A stretch of 64,000 nucleotides of DNA from Halomonas dongshanensis. GTDB lineage: Bacteria > Pseudomonadota > Gammaproteobacteria > Pseudomonadales > Halomonadaceae. Shown one piece after another: positions 19,215 through 27,372 of the stretch (within the stretch, counting starts at the first letter, position 1; each line of letters begins with the position of its first letter). The notes under the pieces were generated by a model, which worked only from the letters and a program-made list of their open reading frames with translations, was not told the origin of the DNA and made no database searches. The position numbers were made by a program, and so were the translations under genes. The stretch is taken from positions 1 to 64,000 of the forward strand of contig NZ_JAJISC010000004.1 of NCBI RefSeq assembly GCF_024790395.1, given 5' to 3'.

Positions 19215-19928
19215 ATGAACCTCATCCTTCTCGACCCCGCCGAGCTCATCGAACCCGACCTTGCTCACCTAACCGATACCCGGCGCCTGACGCACCTACG
19301 CGACGTTCACCGCGTCCAGGTCGGTGACACGCTCACCGTGGGGCTGCTCGACGGCCAGATGGGCCGAGCGCGCCTGGAAACATTGACGCCGCAAACGGCT
19401 ACGCTGCGCATCGAGACGCTGAACACGCCGCCGCCAGCGCCGCTACCGGTGCATCTGGTGCTCGCCCTGCCCCGCCCGCGCATGCTGGCGCGCTCGCTCG
19501 AACACGTCACTGCTCTCGGGGTAAAAGAGATCACCCTGCTGCATACCAAGCGCGTAGAGAAGAGCTACTGGCAGTCGCCGGAACTCAAAGAGGAGAAAAT
19601 TCATCAGCATCTGGTACTGGGGCTCGAACAGGCACGCGATACCGTGCTGCCACGTATCACCTTGTGCAAAGGGTTCAGGGCCTTTCTCGACGACCAACTG
19701 CCCGAGCTGTTACAAACCCGCCAGGGGCTAGTGGCGCATCCCGGCATGGCGAACGCCTGCCCGCGTGGGGTGAGCGCGCCAACGCTGCTGATGGTGGGGC
19801 CAGAGGGTGGCTTCATTGCCTGGGAGGTCGAGCAGTTACTCGAAAGCGGCTGCCAGGGGATTCATCTCGGCGAGCGCATCTTGCGGGTGGAAACCGCCGT
19901 GACAGCGCTGCTGTCACGGCTTTTCTAA
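19215..19928 (+). CDS. rsmE: 16S rRNA (uracil-1498-N3) methyltransferase
   Basis: 237 residues from ATG 19215. SPOUT-class features: N-terminal PUA-like part (RRLTHLRDVHRVQVGDTLTV), ALGVKEITLLHTKRVEK in the middle, and the SAM-binding knot LLMVGPEGGFIAWEVEQL ... HLGERILRVETAVTALL. Methylates U1498 of 16S rRNA. No strong ribosome binding site is seen; AGGA lies about 17 bases upstream. The last codons form a terminator hairpin. Confidence 0.94.
   Translation: MNLILLDPAELIEPDLAHLTDTRRLTHLRDVHRVQVGDTLTVGLLDGQMGRARLETLTPQTATLRIETLNTPPPAPLPVHLVLALPRPRMLARSLEHVTALGVKEITLLHTKRVEKSYWQSPELKEEKIHQHLVLGLEQARDTVLPRITLCKGFRAFLDDQLPELLQTRQGLVAHPGMANACPRGVSAPTLLMVGPEGGFIAWEVEQLLESGCQGIHLGERILRVETAVTALLSRLF
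19896..19924 (+). terminator. Terminator embedded in the 3' end of rsmE
   Basis: Perfect 11-bp inverted repeat GCCGTGACAGC/GCTGTCACGGC with a 3-base loop (19896-19920), directly followed by TTTT and then the rsmE stop codon. The hairpin encodes residues in the conserved ETAVTALLSRLF tail. The convergent gene begins its stop only 20 bp away, so space economy may explain the overlap. Confidence 0.8.
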
Positions 19929-19947
19929 GCGTTTATTACTGCGTTAC

Positions 19948-20529
19948 TCACTCGTCGTCAGCGTCGCTATCGTCAACATCGCCATCTTCGTCGGCGTTGT
20001 GGGCGACGTATTCGGCATCATCGGCGCAGTCGGGTGACTGCAAGAAGGTGTTGCGCACGTCCAGAAGGCCGAGGTGGCTGATAGTGCGCCGTCCCAGCAG
20101 CAAGGGGTAGAGCATCTCCTCGCGGTCACGCAGGCTGAACTGCTCCTCATAAATGGTGTTGCCCATACAGATATCGAGCAGCACCACGGGGCGCTCGTCG
20201 CGACCGCCTGCACCGCGCACCTTCTGCTCGCGGTAGAGCGGGCGCTCGATCACGTCGCTGAAGGTCTCGCCGTTGCTCTGATCCTCCAGGCGCAGACGAA
20301 AGCGCACCCACTCCTCGTCTTCCTTCTCGAAGGTTTCGATATCGCGGGCGTCCAATGACGAGGTCAACGCGCCGCTATCGAGCTTGGCCTTGACGGTGAT
20401 GTCCCACGGATGGATAGAAGCGTTTTCCACCCAGCCAAACACCTCTTCGTCCTGCGCCATCGATACGCTGGAAAACGTCAAGGCGCTACCCAGCGCGCCG
20501 ATGAGAAGCGAAGATTTCACATTACGCAT
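19948..20529 (-). CDS. Periplasmic retropepsin-like (RimK-associated/DUF785) protein
   Basis: 193 residues from ATG 20529 (AAGGA upstream), with a signal peptide (SSLLIGALGSALTFSSVSMA). The mature part has the aspartic-protease-like motif KLDSGALTSSLDA, then RFRLRLEDQ and LLGRRTISHLGLLDVRNTFL, the pattern of the so-called ATP-dependent zinc protease family (retropepsin fold). An acidic tail follows (DEDGDVDDSDADDE). Protease activity has been proposed for the family but not proven here. Confidence 0.82.
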   Translation of the reverse strand: MRNVKSSLLIGALGSALTFSSVSMAQDEEVFGWVENASIHPWDITVKAKLDSGALTSSLDARDIETFEKEDEEWVRFRLRLEDQSNGETFSDVIERPLYREQKVRGAGGRDERPVVLLDICMGNTIYEEQFSLRDREEMLYPLLLGRRTISHLGLLDVRNTFLQSPDCADDAEYVAHNADEDGDVDDSDADDE

Positions 20530-20660
20530 GCAAGCATCCTTGTTGAATAGCATTTAGCCAATAGCACTTATGCAAAGCGCCCTCGTAACAGCTGATTGAA
20601 ACCGGTGGCATATATCATCAAAAACCACCCGGGCGCCTGACCTTCCCGATCACAGCGCCC

Positions 20661-20770
20661 TATGCACAAACGCCTTATGTGCACAAACGCCTTATGTACA
20701 AATGTTGCTATGTACAGACGCACCCACGTAAAAGCGCACCTATGTGCAAGCGCCCTTGTAAATAAGCCTT
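20661..20770. repeat. Degenerate 16-17 bp tandem repeats
   Basis: About six imperfect copies around the core TATGTGCAAACGC, spaced 16-17 bp (e.g. from 20661, 20677, 20694, 20710). A further similar stretch lies near 20567. Noncoding, between the retropepsin-like gene start and the end of the lytic transglycosylase gene. Confidence 0.75.
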
Positions 20771-20783
20771 GAGCGGCAACGCC

Positions 20784-22073
20784 CTAGGCGGTCGCTCGGC
20801 GCAGGCGCTCCAAAAGCTCCTGAGTGGCAAAGCCATCGGGGATGAGCCCTTGGTCGCGCTGGAAGGCGCGAAGGCCTTGGCGCGTGTTGGGACCCATGAC
20901 GCCATCGGCACCGCCCACCGAATAACCGGCATCGTTCAGACGGCGCTGAAGCTCTTGGACATCGTCGCGGGTCAAAGGTGCCTGATCACGCGGCCAGTCG
21001 TGCTGAATGCCGGGGCGCTGGGCGATGGCGTCACCAAGCGTTGCCACAGCCAGGGCGTAGCTGGTGGCGTTGTTATAGCGCAAGATGGCGCGGAAGTTGG
21101 GGCCAACGAGAAAAGCCGGCCCTTGGGCCCCCGCAGGCACCACGATGGCGGCGCTATCGAAAGCCGGCAGATTGCCGCCGCTGTAGGGGCGCACACCCTG
21201 GGCGGCCCACTCTTGACTGCTTTTGCGCTCGGTTTGGGCGTAGTCGAAGCCTTGCGGCAGCGTCACTTCCACACCCCACGGCTGGCCTGTCCGCCACCCG
21301 GCACGGGCGAGATAGTTGGCGGTCGACGCCATGACATCAGGGATGCTGCCCCAGATGTCGCGCCGCCCATCGCCGTCGCCATCTACGGCGTAGGCTTCGA
21401 AGCTGCTAGGAATGAATTGGGTATGCCCCATCGCACCCGCCCAGGAGCCCAGCATATGCTCGGCGTCGATATCGCCTGCATCGATGATACGCAGCGCCGA
21501 GAGCAGCTCGCCTCGGGCAAAATCACGCCGTCGCCCTTCGTAGGCGAGGGTGGCGAGCGCATCGAGGGTCGAGAAGCTACCGAAGTTACTGCCATAGTTA
21601 CTCTCGATGCCCCAGATCGCCACGATGATCTCGGCGGGCACGCCGTAGCGCGCCTGCATCGTCTGCGCCGTATCACGGTGCTCGGCTAAACGCTCGCGGC
21701 CAGTGGTGATACGTGCGTTTGAGACCGCCGAGTCAAGATACTCCCAAATAGGGCGCACGAACTCGGGTTGGTAACGGTCGAGCTCGATTACCCGCTCGCG
21801 AAAGCGCACCTTATCCAGCGTCTGGGTCAACGTTGCTTCGCTAATTCCTTCGGCGGCGGCGTAGCGGCGAAACTCGTCAAGCCAATGGTGAAAACTTGCG
21901 TAGCGCACCTGCTCGGCCGCGCGGGCATCGACTTCGGTCATGAGCTGAACGTTGGCCGATGCGCTAGCGACACCCCCCAACGACAGTGAAAGCGTAACGA
22001 GTGAAAACGCCAGCGGGCGAAGTGAACGGCCCTTGTCAGGCGCAGAGAAGGCGGTAACGCGGCGGTATGGCAT
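20784..22073 (-). CDS. Lytic murein transglycosylase, MltB family with peptidoglycan-binding domain
   Basis: 429 residues. Signal peptide (AFSLVTLSLSLGGVASASA), then the SLT/MltB catalytic domain with the Glu in IVAIWGIESNYGSNFG and the motifs GSWAGAMGHTQFIPSSFE and YAVDGDGDGRRDIW. A C-terminal peptidoglycan-binding domain 1 follows (DVQELQRRLNDAGYSVGGAD, VMGPNTRQGLRAFQRDQGL). Cleaves glycan strands to anhydromuropeptides in the periplasm. Stand-alone gene. Confidence 0.93.
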   Translation of the reverse strand: MPYRRVTAFSAPDKGRSLRPLAFSLVTLSLSLGGVASASANVQLMTEVDARAAEQVRYASFHHWLDEFRRYAAAEGISEATLTQTLDKVRFRERVIELDRYQPEFVRPIWEYLDSAVSNARITTGRERLAEHRDTAQTMQARYGVPAEIIVAIWGIESNYGSNFGSFSTLDALATLAYEGRRRDFARGELLSALRIIDAGDIDAEHMLGSWAGAMGHTQFIPSSFEAYAVDGDGDGRRDIWGSIPDVMASTANYLARAGWRTGQPWGVEVTLPQGFDYAQTERKSSQEWAAQGVRPYSGGNLPAFDSAAIVVPAGAQGPAFLVGPNFRAILRYNNATSYALAVATLGDAIAQRPGIQHDWPRDQAPLTRDDVQELQRRLNDAGYSVGGADGVMGPNTRQGLRAFQRDQGLIPDGFATQELLERLRRATA

Positions 22074-22091
22074 CGTGTCTATCCTTGAGCG

Positions 22092-22125
22092 CTAATAAAA
22101 CCATCATCGACTCTCGCGATGATGG
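22092..22125 (-). terminator. Terminator after the CRY-DASH gene
   Basis: 9-bp stem CCATCATCG/CGATGATGG, 7-base loop, followed on the minus strand by TTTTATTAG. Lies 42 bp beyond the photolyase stop and upstream of the transglycosylase gene. Confidence 0.75.
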
Positions 22126-22166
22126 CGCAGAATCCCTGTCGATTCCAGACTAGCCTAGATGAGCGC

Positions 22167-23606
22167 TTACTCCTCCGCCTCCTCCATCTCATCGAGCGTG
22201 GCCGTGGCACTTTCGGGATCGACGAGCCAGCGCTCCCACGCACTTGGGTTCACCACGGGGGCGGCAAACCGCGCAGGGTCGATACGCCAGGGCTGATGAC
22301 GCCCTACCCCCGGCGACAGCGTCTTGAGCGCTGGCAGCCAGTGGGCCACGTAAAGCCCTTTGGGATCGTAGTGACACCCTTGCTTGAGCACATTGAAGTA
22401 GCGATCCGGGCGCGGGTCACGCCCAACCCCGGCGATATAGCGCCAGTTGCCCCAGTTGCTCGCCACGTCGTAGTCGATTAGGCAGTGCTCGAACCAGGCA
22501 GCTCCCAAGCGCCAATCGACGCCAAGGTCCTTGACCAAAAAGCTAGCGACGTTCTGGCGTGCACGGTTGGGCATCCACCCGGTCAACGCCAGCTCGCGCA
22601 TGGCGGCATCGATGAAAGGCACGCCCGTGCGCCCATCGCGCCAGCGCTTGAAAGCCTCATTGACGGGCGGCAGCTCACGCGCGCCGTACATCCGCGTGCG
22701 TTCGTGCTGGGCCACTCGCCAGAAGTAGTCGCGCCACATGAGCTCGAACTTGATCCAGTAGCTCGATTCGGTCGCGCCGTAGTCCTTCTCCCACGCCCTG
22801 ACCTGATCGAACACCTGGCGCGCTGAAAGGCAGCCCTGGGCCAGCCACGCTGAAAGCCGCGTCGAGAAGCGCTCACCCAAGAGCCCGTCGCGGGTTTTCT
22901 TGTACGAGTGCCCGCCCATATGGCGCCAGAGATAGTCGTAAAGACGCTCGCGTCCGGCCACTTCGCCCCCCTCACAAAGCGCCCCCTGACGCTCGTCGGG
23001 CTGCCACTGAGCACTCAGCGGGCAGACGGAGGTTAACGATGGAAAGCCGCGCGGCGCATCGGGCCAGGGAGGCAACGATACCGCTGCCTTATGGCTTTGC
23101 TCCACCTCGGCCACCGCCTCTACTTGGCGACGAAAAGCGGAAAAACTGCCGGGCAGTTCCTCGCAGGCGAAAGGCAGCTGATCGCCATCGAAGAGATAGC
23201 CGTTCTCGAGCTCGATTAGCTCGGTATCAGGCGGCAATCCACAGCGCACGCGCTCGGTTTGCGCGCGCTCATCGGCGCCGCCGTGATCGGCGACGCGCAC
23301 GGCGCGCGCCTGGTGTCGTGTGGCAAGCTCGAGCACCACCTCGGCCGGGTCGCCCACGCGCACGAGCAAGTCACTGCCTAATTGGAGGAGCTCCCCGCGC
23401 AGCGCAATCAGGCTTTGCCATAAAAAGTTAAGCCGCGCAGGGCCGATACGCGCGTGCGGCTCACCCCCAAAAACCGGTGCTAGCCAGCGCTCATCGAGCA
23501 CGTACACGCACAGTAACTGATCTGGCCGCGCGTCAAAATGCAGCAGCCGATTGTCCGCTACACGCAAATCCTCCCTTAGCCATACAATATCGATAACGCC
23601 CGTCAA
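22167..23606 (-). CDS. CRY-DASH type cryptochrome/photolyase
   Basis: 479 residues if started at TTG 23606, which has a perfect AGGAGG six bases upstream and puts the start right before the conserved IVWLREDLRVADN. Upstream ATGs at 23636 and 23663 lack such a site. N-terminal alpha/beta antenna domain, then the C-terminal FAD domain with GHSYKKTRDGLLGERFSTRL, TGWMPNRARQNVASFLVKDL, DWRLGAAWFEHCLIDYD and ASNWGNWRYIAGVGRDP. These motifs fit the DASH branch. Expected to repair cyclobutane dimers (best shown for single-stranded DNA) or sense blue light. AT-rich upstream region. Confidence 0.9.
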   Translation of the reverse strand: MTGVIDIVWLREDLRVADNRLLHFDARPDQLLCVYVLDERWLAPVFGGEPHARIGPARLNFLWQSLIALRGELLQLGSDLLVRVGDPAEVVLELATRHQARAVRVADHGGADERAQTERVRCGLPPDTELIELENGYLFDGDQLPFACEELPGSFSAFRRQVEAVAEVEQSHKAAVSLPPWPDAPRGFPSLTSVCPLSAQWQPDERQGALCEGGEVAGRERLYDYLWRHMGGHSYKKTRDGLLGERFSTRLSAWLAQGCLSARQVFDQVRAWEKDYGATESSYWIKFELMWRDYFWRVAQHERTRMYGARELPPVNEAFKRWRDGRTGVPFIDAAMRELALTGWMPNRARQNVASFLVKDLGVDWRLGAAWFEHCLIDYDVASNWGNWRYIAGVGRDPRPDRYFNVLKQGCHYDPKGLYVAHWLPALKTLSPGVGRHQPWRIDPARFAAPVVNPSAWERWLVDPESATATLDEMEEAEE

Positions 23607-23659
23607 AACAGACCTCCTGGCGTTGATGGGTGGCATTTCATTAATTTTAAAAAATGTTA

Positions 23660-23710
23660 TCAATTACAGTATAGACAGCAATACCAATACAATACAATTA
23701 CTGTACATCC
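23660..23710 (-). promoter_or_regulatory. Candidate promoter/operator of the CRY-DASH gene
   Basis: AT-rich block containing the inverted repeat TACAGTA (23665-23671) and TACTGTA (23699-23705), 27 bp apart. Read on the minus strand it shows TGTACAG, three TATTG steps and TATACT. TTGTAT with TATACT 18 bases later could be -35/-10. The TGTACA-like hexamer and roughly 11-bp periodicity recall operators of MerR-type light regulators (CarH/LitR); this is a resemblance only. Confidence 0.4.
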
Positions 23711-23762
23711 ACAGATATTGCGTCGCCAAGCACAGCGCCCTCTATGGCGTGAAAACGACGCG

Positions 23763-23799
23763 AAAAAAAGCGCCAACCCATCGCTATGAGGCTGGCGCT
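23763..23799 (-). terminator. Terminator of the mrp operon
   Basis: AGCGCCA/TGGCGCT stem (23769-23775 and 23793-23799). On the minus strand it is followed by a run of seven T. Lies 39 bp past the mrpG stop. Confidence 0.9.
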
Positions 23800-23837
23800 T
23801 TTATTCGACGATTTATTATTTAACGTGTGAGGGGGTG

Positions 23838-24242
23838 TTATTCGGGATCGGTTTCGCGCGGCTGACGCTTGGCGTTCTCTTCGGTTTCGAGCCCACTTTT
23901 GAGCGCGTGAGTGAGCGGATCATAGTTGGGCCGGAGCTCATCCTTTACCGTACCGCTCCAGAGCTTGGAGCCAACGAAATAGCCCGCCCGACCAATCACG
24001 TGCGCCGCAACCGGCGCAGTCAACAAAATGAAGACGATCACCGCCAGCGAACGGGCCACCACCCCGACTTCGGAGAAATGCATGGCATTGGCCAGCATCA
24101 CCAGAATGACGCCCAGAGCCGCCGCCTTGGTGGTGGCATGCATACGCGTTAGCAGATCCGGCAGGCGCAAAAGCCCGATAGCGGCCAGCAGCATTAAAAG
24201 CGCGCCGACGATCAACAGCGTGCCTTTGATGACGTCAATCAT
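23838..24242 (-). CDS. mrpG: Mrp/Mnh Na+/H+ antiporter subunit G
   Basis: 134 residues from ATG 24242, which overlaps mrpF by 8 bp. Three hydrophobic helices with the MrpG/PhaG core (LLMLLAAIGLLRLPDLLTRM, HATTKAAALGVILVMLANAM) and a polar C-terminal tail. Last gene of a seven-gene operon for a multi-subunit secondary Na+/H+ antiporter used for sodium efflux and alkaline pH homeostasis. Confidence 0.93.
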   Translation of the reverse strand: MIDVIKGTLLIVGALLMLLAAIGLLRLPDLLTRMHATTKAAALGVILVMLANAMHFSEVGVVARSLAVIVFILLTAPVAAHVIGRAGYFVGSKLWSGTVKDELRPNYDPLTHALKSGLETEENAKRQPRETDPE

Positions 24243-24504
24243 CGCGCGGCCCTCCGCGTTCGAGAAAACGAGCAAAGCCGATGGCAGCCAAAAACCCCAT
24301 GAGCGCGATCACGATGGCGGCATCGAGAAAGTTGGCTACACCCGACTGAATGGCGTAAACACCCACGAGCCCCACCACCGTAGTGGAGAAAAGCTCCAGC
24401 GCCACGACCCGGTCCGGCAGGCTCGGCCCCCGTACCACGCGCACGAAGGCAAGCACCAGCGCCAGGCTCATGATCACCTGGCTGATCAAGATAACGGTAT
24501 CCAT
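24235..24504 (-). CDS. mrpF: Mrp/Mnh Na+/H+ antiporter subunit F
   Basis: 89 residues with three membrane helices. MrpF pattern VRGPSLPDRVVALELFSTTV followed by DAAIVIALMGFLAAIGFARF. Overlaps mrpE by one base and mrpG by eight, so the subunits are translationally coupled. Confidence 0.93.
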   Translation of the reverse strand: MDTVILISQVIMSLALVLAFVRVVRGPSLPDRVVALELFSTTVVGLVGVYAIQSGVANFLDAAIVIALMGFLAAIGFARFLERGGPRDD

Positions 24505-24977
24505 CAGCGAAACAGCTCCAGTGCACGGTGTTCCATCTCCTTGAGGTTGCGCCGAAGCTCCTCCTCGTCGTCCAGGAACATGGCATGAATGTAGAGAACC
24601 CTACGATCGTCCGAGACGTCCAGGCTCAGCGTTCCCGGCGTCAGCGAGATCAGGTTGGCGACCATGGTGATCTCCATCTCGGTACGCGCCGACAGCGGAA
24701 AGGCAATTACCCCTGGCTGCATGTGCCAAGGCGGCGTCAAGATATCGAAGGCCACGCGCAAGTTTGCCTGAATAAGCTCTTTGATGAAGAACAGCACGAA
24801 GCCGATAAAGCGCGGCACCCGCGCCGGATAGCCTTTCAGCGCCTCCAGGTGCGGCTCGATCAGCACTAGGGTGATATAGCCAAAGACCAGCCCCACCAGT
24901 AGGTTCAACCCGGTGAAGTCACCGCTGAGCAGCACCCAGGCAAGGCCTAAGAGCAAATTCCAAATAGCGCCGGTCAT
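24504..24977 (-). CDS. mrpE: Mrp/Mnh Na+/H+ antiporter subunit E
   Basis: 157 residues. Hydrophobic N-terminal half (LLLGLAWVLLSGDFTGLNLL, PRFIGFVLFFIKELIQANLR) and a soluble C-terminus with the family core ANLISLTPGTLSLDVSDDRR followed by LYIHAMFLDDEEEL. Overlaps mrpD by four bases (ATGA). Confidence 0.94.
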   Translation of the reverse strand: MTGAIWNLLLGLAWVLLSGDFTGLNLLVGLVFGYITLVLIEPHLEALKGYPARVPRFIGFVLFFIKELIQANLRVAFDILTPPWHMQPGVIAFPLSARTEMEITMVANLISLTPGTLSLDVSDDRRVLYIHAMFLDDEEELRRNLKEMEHRALELFR

Positions 24978-26551
24978 GGGCTCACCTCCTCGGTATCGAG
25001 CGCCTCGAGCAGCGCATCGTCAGCGCTCGCGGTAACCCCAAGTACAGCCTCGATATAGCCTTGTGGCGACATCAGCTGCTCGCCGATGGTATTCATCACC
25101 AGCATGATCGGCTCGGCAAAGAGGCCAATCATCAACGAAGCTCCAGCGAGCACGATCACCGGTAGGTACATCATCCATAGGCTCGGCTTGATCAAACGGC
25201 CATCGTCACCGCTCGGCGTTACCTCGGCAGGCACGTCGTTCTCCTCGGGCAGCGCCTTCCAGAAAACTTCGTTCCATATCTTGACCATGGAGTAGAGCGT
25301 CATCAGCCCCACTGCCAACGCAATCGCCGTGGCGACGTAGGCTTCGGCCTCGAAGCCCGCGCGAACGATGACGAACTTGGCGAAGAAGCCGGAGAGCGGC
25401 GGCACACCGGCGAGCGAAAAGGCCGAGATGAAAAACGCCACCGCAAGCCAAGGGCGCGTACGAAAGAGCCCGCCCATTTTCTTCAGCTGATAGGTGCCCT
25501 GCAAACGATGGGTGATGCCGCTGATCAAAAACAGATTGGTCTTGACCACGATGTTATGTCCGATGGCGAAAACGCCTCCGGCGATGGCGAGCGGCGTATA
25601 GAGCGCAAGCCCCAAGATCATGTAGCCAATCTGGCTAACGATGTGAAACGAGAGAATACGACGGAATTCGTACTGGGCTGCCGCACCCAGCACGCCTGTC
25701 ACCATGGTGAAGACCGCGCCCCAGATCATGATCTCCTGCAAATACCCCATCGACTGATCGAAGATCAGGGTGAAGACGCGAAATAGCGAATAGACCCCCA
25801 CCTTGGTCAACAGTCCAGCAAAGAGTGCCGATACGGCGACCGTCGGCGTGTGGTAGGAGGCCGGCAGCCAGAAAAACAGCGGAAACGCCGCCGCCTTGAT
25901 GCCAAAGGCGATCATGAACATCACCGCCAATACTTCGACCATGCCACGGTGTTCGGCAGCGTTCATACGCAAGGCGATATCGGCCATGTTGAGCGTACCC
26001 ACCGTGCCGTAAAGAAGCCCCACTGCGCTCAGGAAAATGACCGAGGCCAGAAGGTTCAGCGTCACGTACTTGATCGCCCCCTCCATCTGCGCGCGTTCGC
26101 CGCCCAGGATCAGCAGCGCAAATGACGCCACCAGCATCACTTCGAACCAAACGTAGAGGTTGAAGATATCGCCAGTGAGAAAAGCCCCGGCAACGCCTGC
26201 GAGTAGCAGGTGCATCAGCGGATAGTAGCCAAACTTTTCGTGCCCACGACCGGTGGAGGCCAAGGAGTAGATACCCATGGCGAGGCCGATCAACGCAGTG
26301 AGCAAAATCATCACGGCGCTGAGCATGTCAGCGATCAAGGTGATACCGAAAGGTGCAGGCCAGCTGCCCATCTGCATGGTGACGTAGTCATCTTGTAGCA
26401 CCGAGGCAAAAAGCCACAGGCTGACGACTAGCAGAGCAACGTTACCCGCCACCGAGATGAAGCGCTGCACCGGACGAGAGCGCCAGAACAGCAGTGACAG
26501 CGCTCCAGACAGCAGCGGCAAAAGAACGGGAAGAGCGACTTCGGGCCTCAC
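24974..26551 (-). CDS. mrpD: Mrp/Mnh Na+/H+ antiporter subunit D
   Basis: 525 residues, about 14 membrane helices, homologous to proton-pumping NADH dehydrogenase subunits (proton_antipo_M). The conserved helix with Lys ([20 protein letters not shown]) and [20 protein letters not shown] are present. It carries one of the ion-translocation channels. Coupled to mrpC and mrpE by four-base overlaps. Confidence 0.95.
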   Translation of the reverse strand: MRPEVALPVLLPLLSGALSLLFWRSRPVQRFISVAGNVALLVVSLWLFASVLQDDYVTMQMGSWPAPFGITLIADMLSAVMILLTALIGLAMGIYSLASTGRGHEKFGYYPLMHLLLAGVAGAFLTGDIFNLYVWFEVMLVASFALLILGGERAQMEGAIKYVTLNLLASVIFLSAVGLLYGTVGTLNMADIALRMNAAEHRGMVEVLAVMFMIAFGIKAAAFPLFFWLPASYHTPTVAVSALFAGLLTKVGVYSLFRVFTLIFDQSMGYLQEIMIWGAVFTMVTGVLGAAAQYEFRRILSFHIVSQIGYMILGLALYTPLAIAGGVFAIGHNIVVKTNLFLISGITHRLQGTYQLKKMGGLFRTRPWLAVAFFISAFSLAGVPPLSGFFAKFVIVRAGFEAEAYVATAIALAVGLMTLYSMVKIWNEVFWKALPEENDVPAEVTPSGDDGRLIKPSLWMMYLPVIVLAGASLMIGLFAEPIMLVMNTIGEQLMSPQGYIEAVLGVTASADDALLEALDTEEVSP

Positions 26552-26895
26552 GTATCGGTATCCTTCATCTTGTCCAGATCATCGGCCTTGACCACCTCGT
26601 AGGCACGGCGAATGAGCACCACTGCAAAAGCCAGTACGCCAAAGGCGATGACGATAGCGGTGAGTACCACGGCTTGAGGGAGTGGGTCGGCCACGCCTGG
26701 CGGTGGCTGGCTCATCCCCTCGGCAATCAGCGGTGGTACACCACGGGTCATGCCTGCCGTCGTGAAGATCAAAAGGTTCGCTGCATTGGAGAGCAGCATC
26801 AAGCCGATGACCAGTTTGACGATGGAGCGCCGCAGCATCATGAAGATCGCCGTGGCGTAGAGCAGGCCAATGGCCAGCGCCATCAAAGGTTCCAT
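26548..26895 (-). CDS. mrpC: Mrp/Mnh Na+/H+ antiporter subunit C
   Basis: 115 residues from ATG 26895 (GGGAGG upstream); a longer frame to 26922 lacks that. NuoK-like with three helices: [38 protein letters not shown] and [20 protein letters not shown]. Structural and ion-path subunit of the Mrp complex. Confidence 0.94.
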   Translation of the reverse strand: MEPLMALAIGLLYATAIFMMLRRSIVKLVIGLMLLSNAANLLIFTTAGMTRGVPPLIAEGMSQPPPGVADPLPQAVVLTAIVIAFGVLAFAVVLIRRAYEVVKADDLDKMKDTDT

Positions 26896-26940
26896 GGCGT
26901 TCCTCCCGTTTCCAGCAAGCACACATCCAGTAACTGTCGT

Positions 26941-27372
26941 TCAGGGCTCATCCTTGTCCACCTCCATCAGCCACATCACCATCCCCATGACCGAACCGAG
27001 TACGGCAAGATAAACGCCAATATCGAAGATCAGCGGCGTCGAGGCCTTGAACTCGATGCCGGGAATCGTCCACCACTGCGCGGTCAAAAAGGGCTGACCC
27101 ATGAACCAGGCGGGCACCACCGAGATCATTCCCAATAGCAGCCCTAACCCGATCAGATCGCGCGGGTCGACCATACGCAGCACCTCTTTAGTGGCGCTTA
27201 CCCCAAAAGCGAAGAGATAGAGCGTAAATCCACCTGCCGCCACCAGCCCGGCAATAAAGCCACCGCCTGGCTCATCGTGGCCGCGCAGCAGTAAGAACAC
27301 CGAAAACAGCAGTTGCAGCGGCATGAGAAAGCGCGCAGCGGTATTGAGAATGATCGTGCCGGACTTAACCAT
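26941..27372 (-). CDS. mrpB: Mrp/Mnh Na+/H+ antiporter subunit B
   Basis: 143 residues from ATG 27372, overlapping the mrpA stop by eight bases. Four helices with the MnhB core ([30 protein letters not shown]). As a separate gene from mrpA this marks the seven-gene (group 1) arrangement rather than the fused-AB type of pseudomonads. Confidence 0.93.
   Translation of the reverse strand: MVKSGTIILNTAARFLMPLQLLFSVFLLLRGHDEPGGGFIAGLVAAGGFTLYLFAFGVSATKEVLRMVDPRDLIGLGLLLGMISVVPAWFMGQPFLTAQWWTIPGIEFKASTPLIFDIGVYLAVLGSVMGMVMWLMEVDKDEP

Noticed and set aside
23551..23823. 90-codon plus-strand frame over the CRY-DASH start
   Set aside because: Covers the promoter and terminator region, no ribosome binding site, no family.
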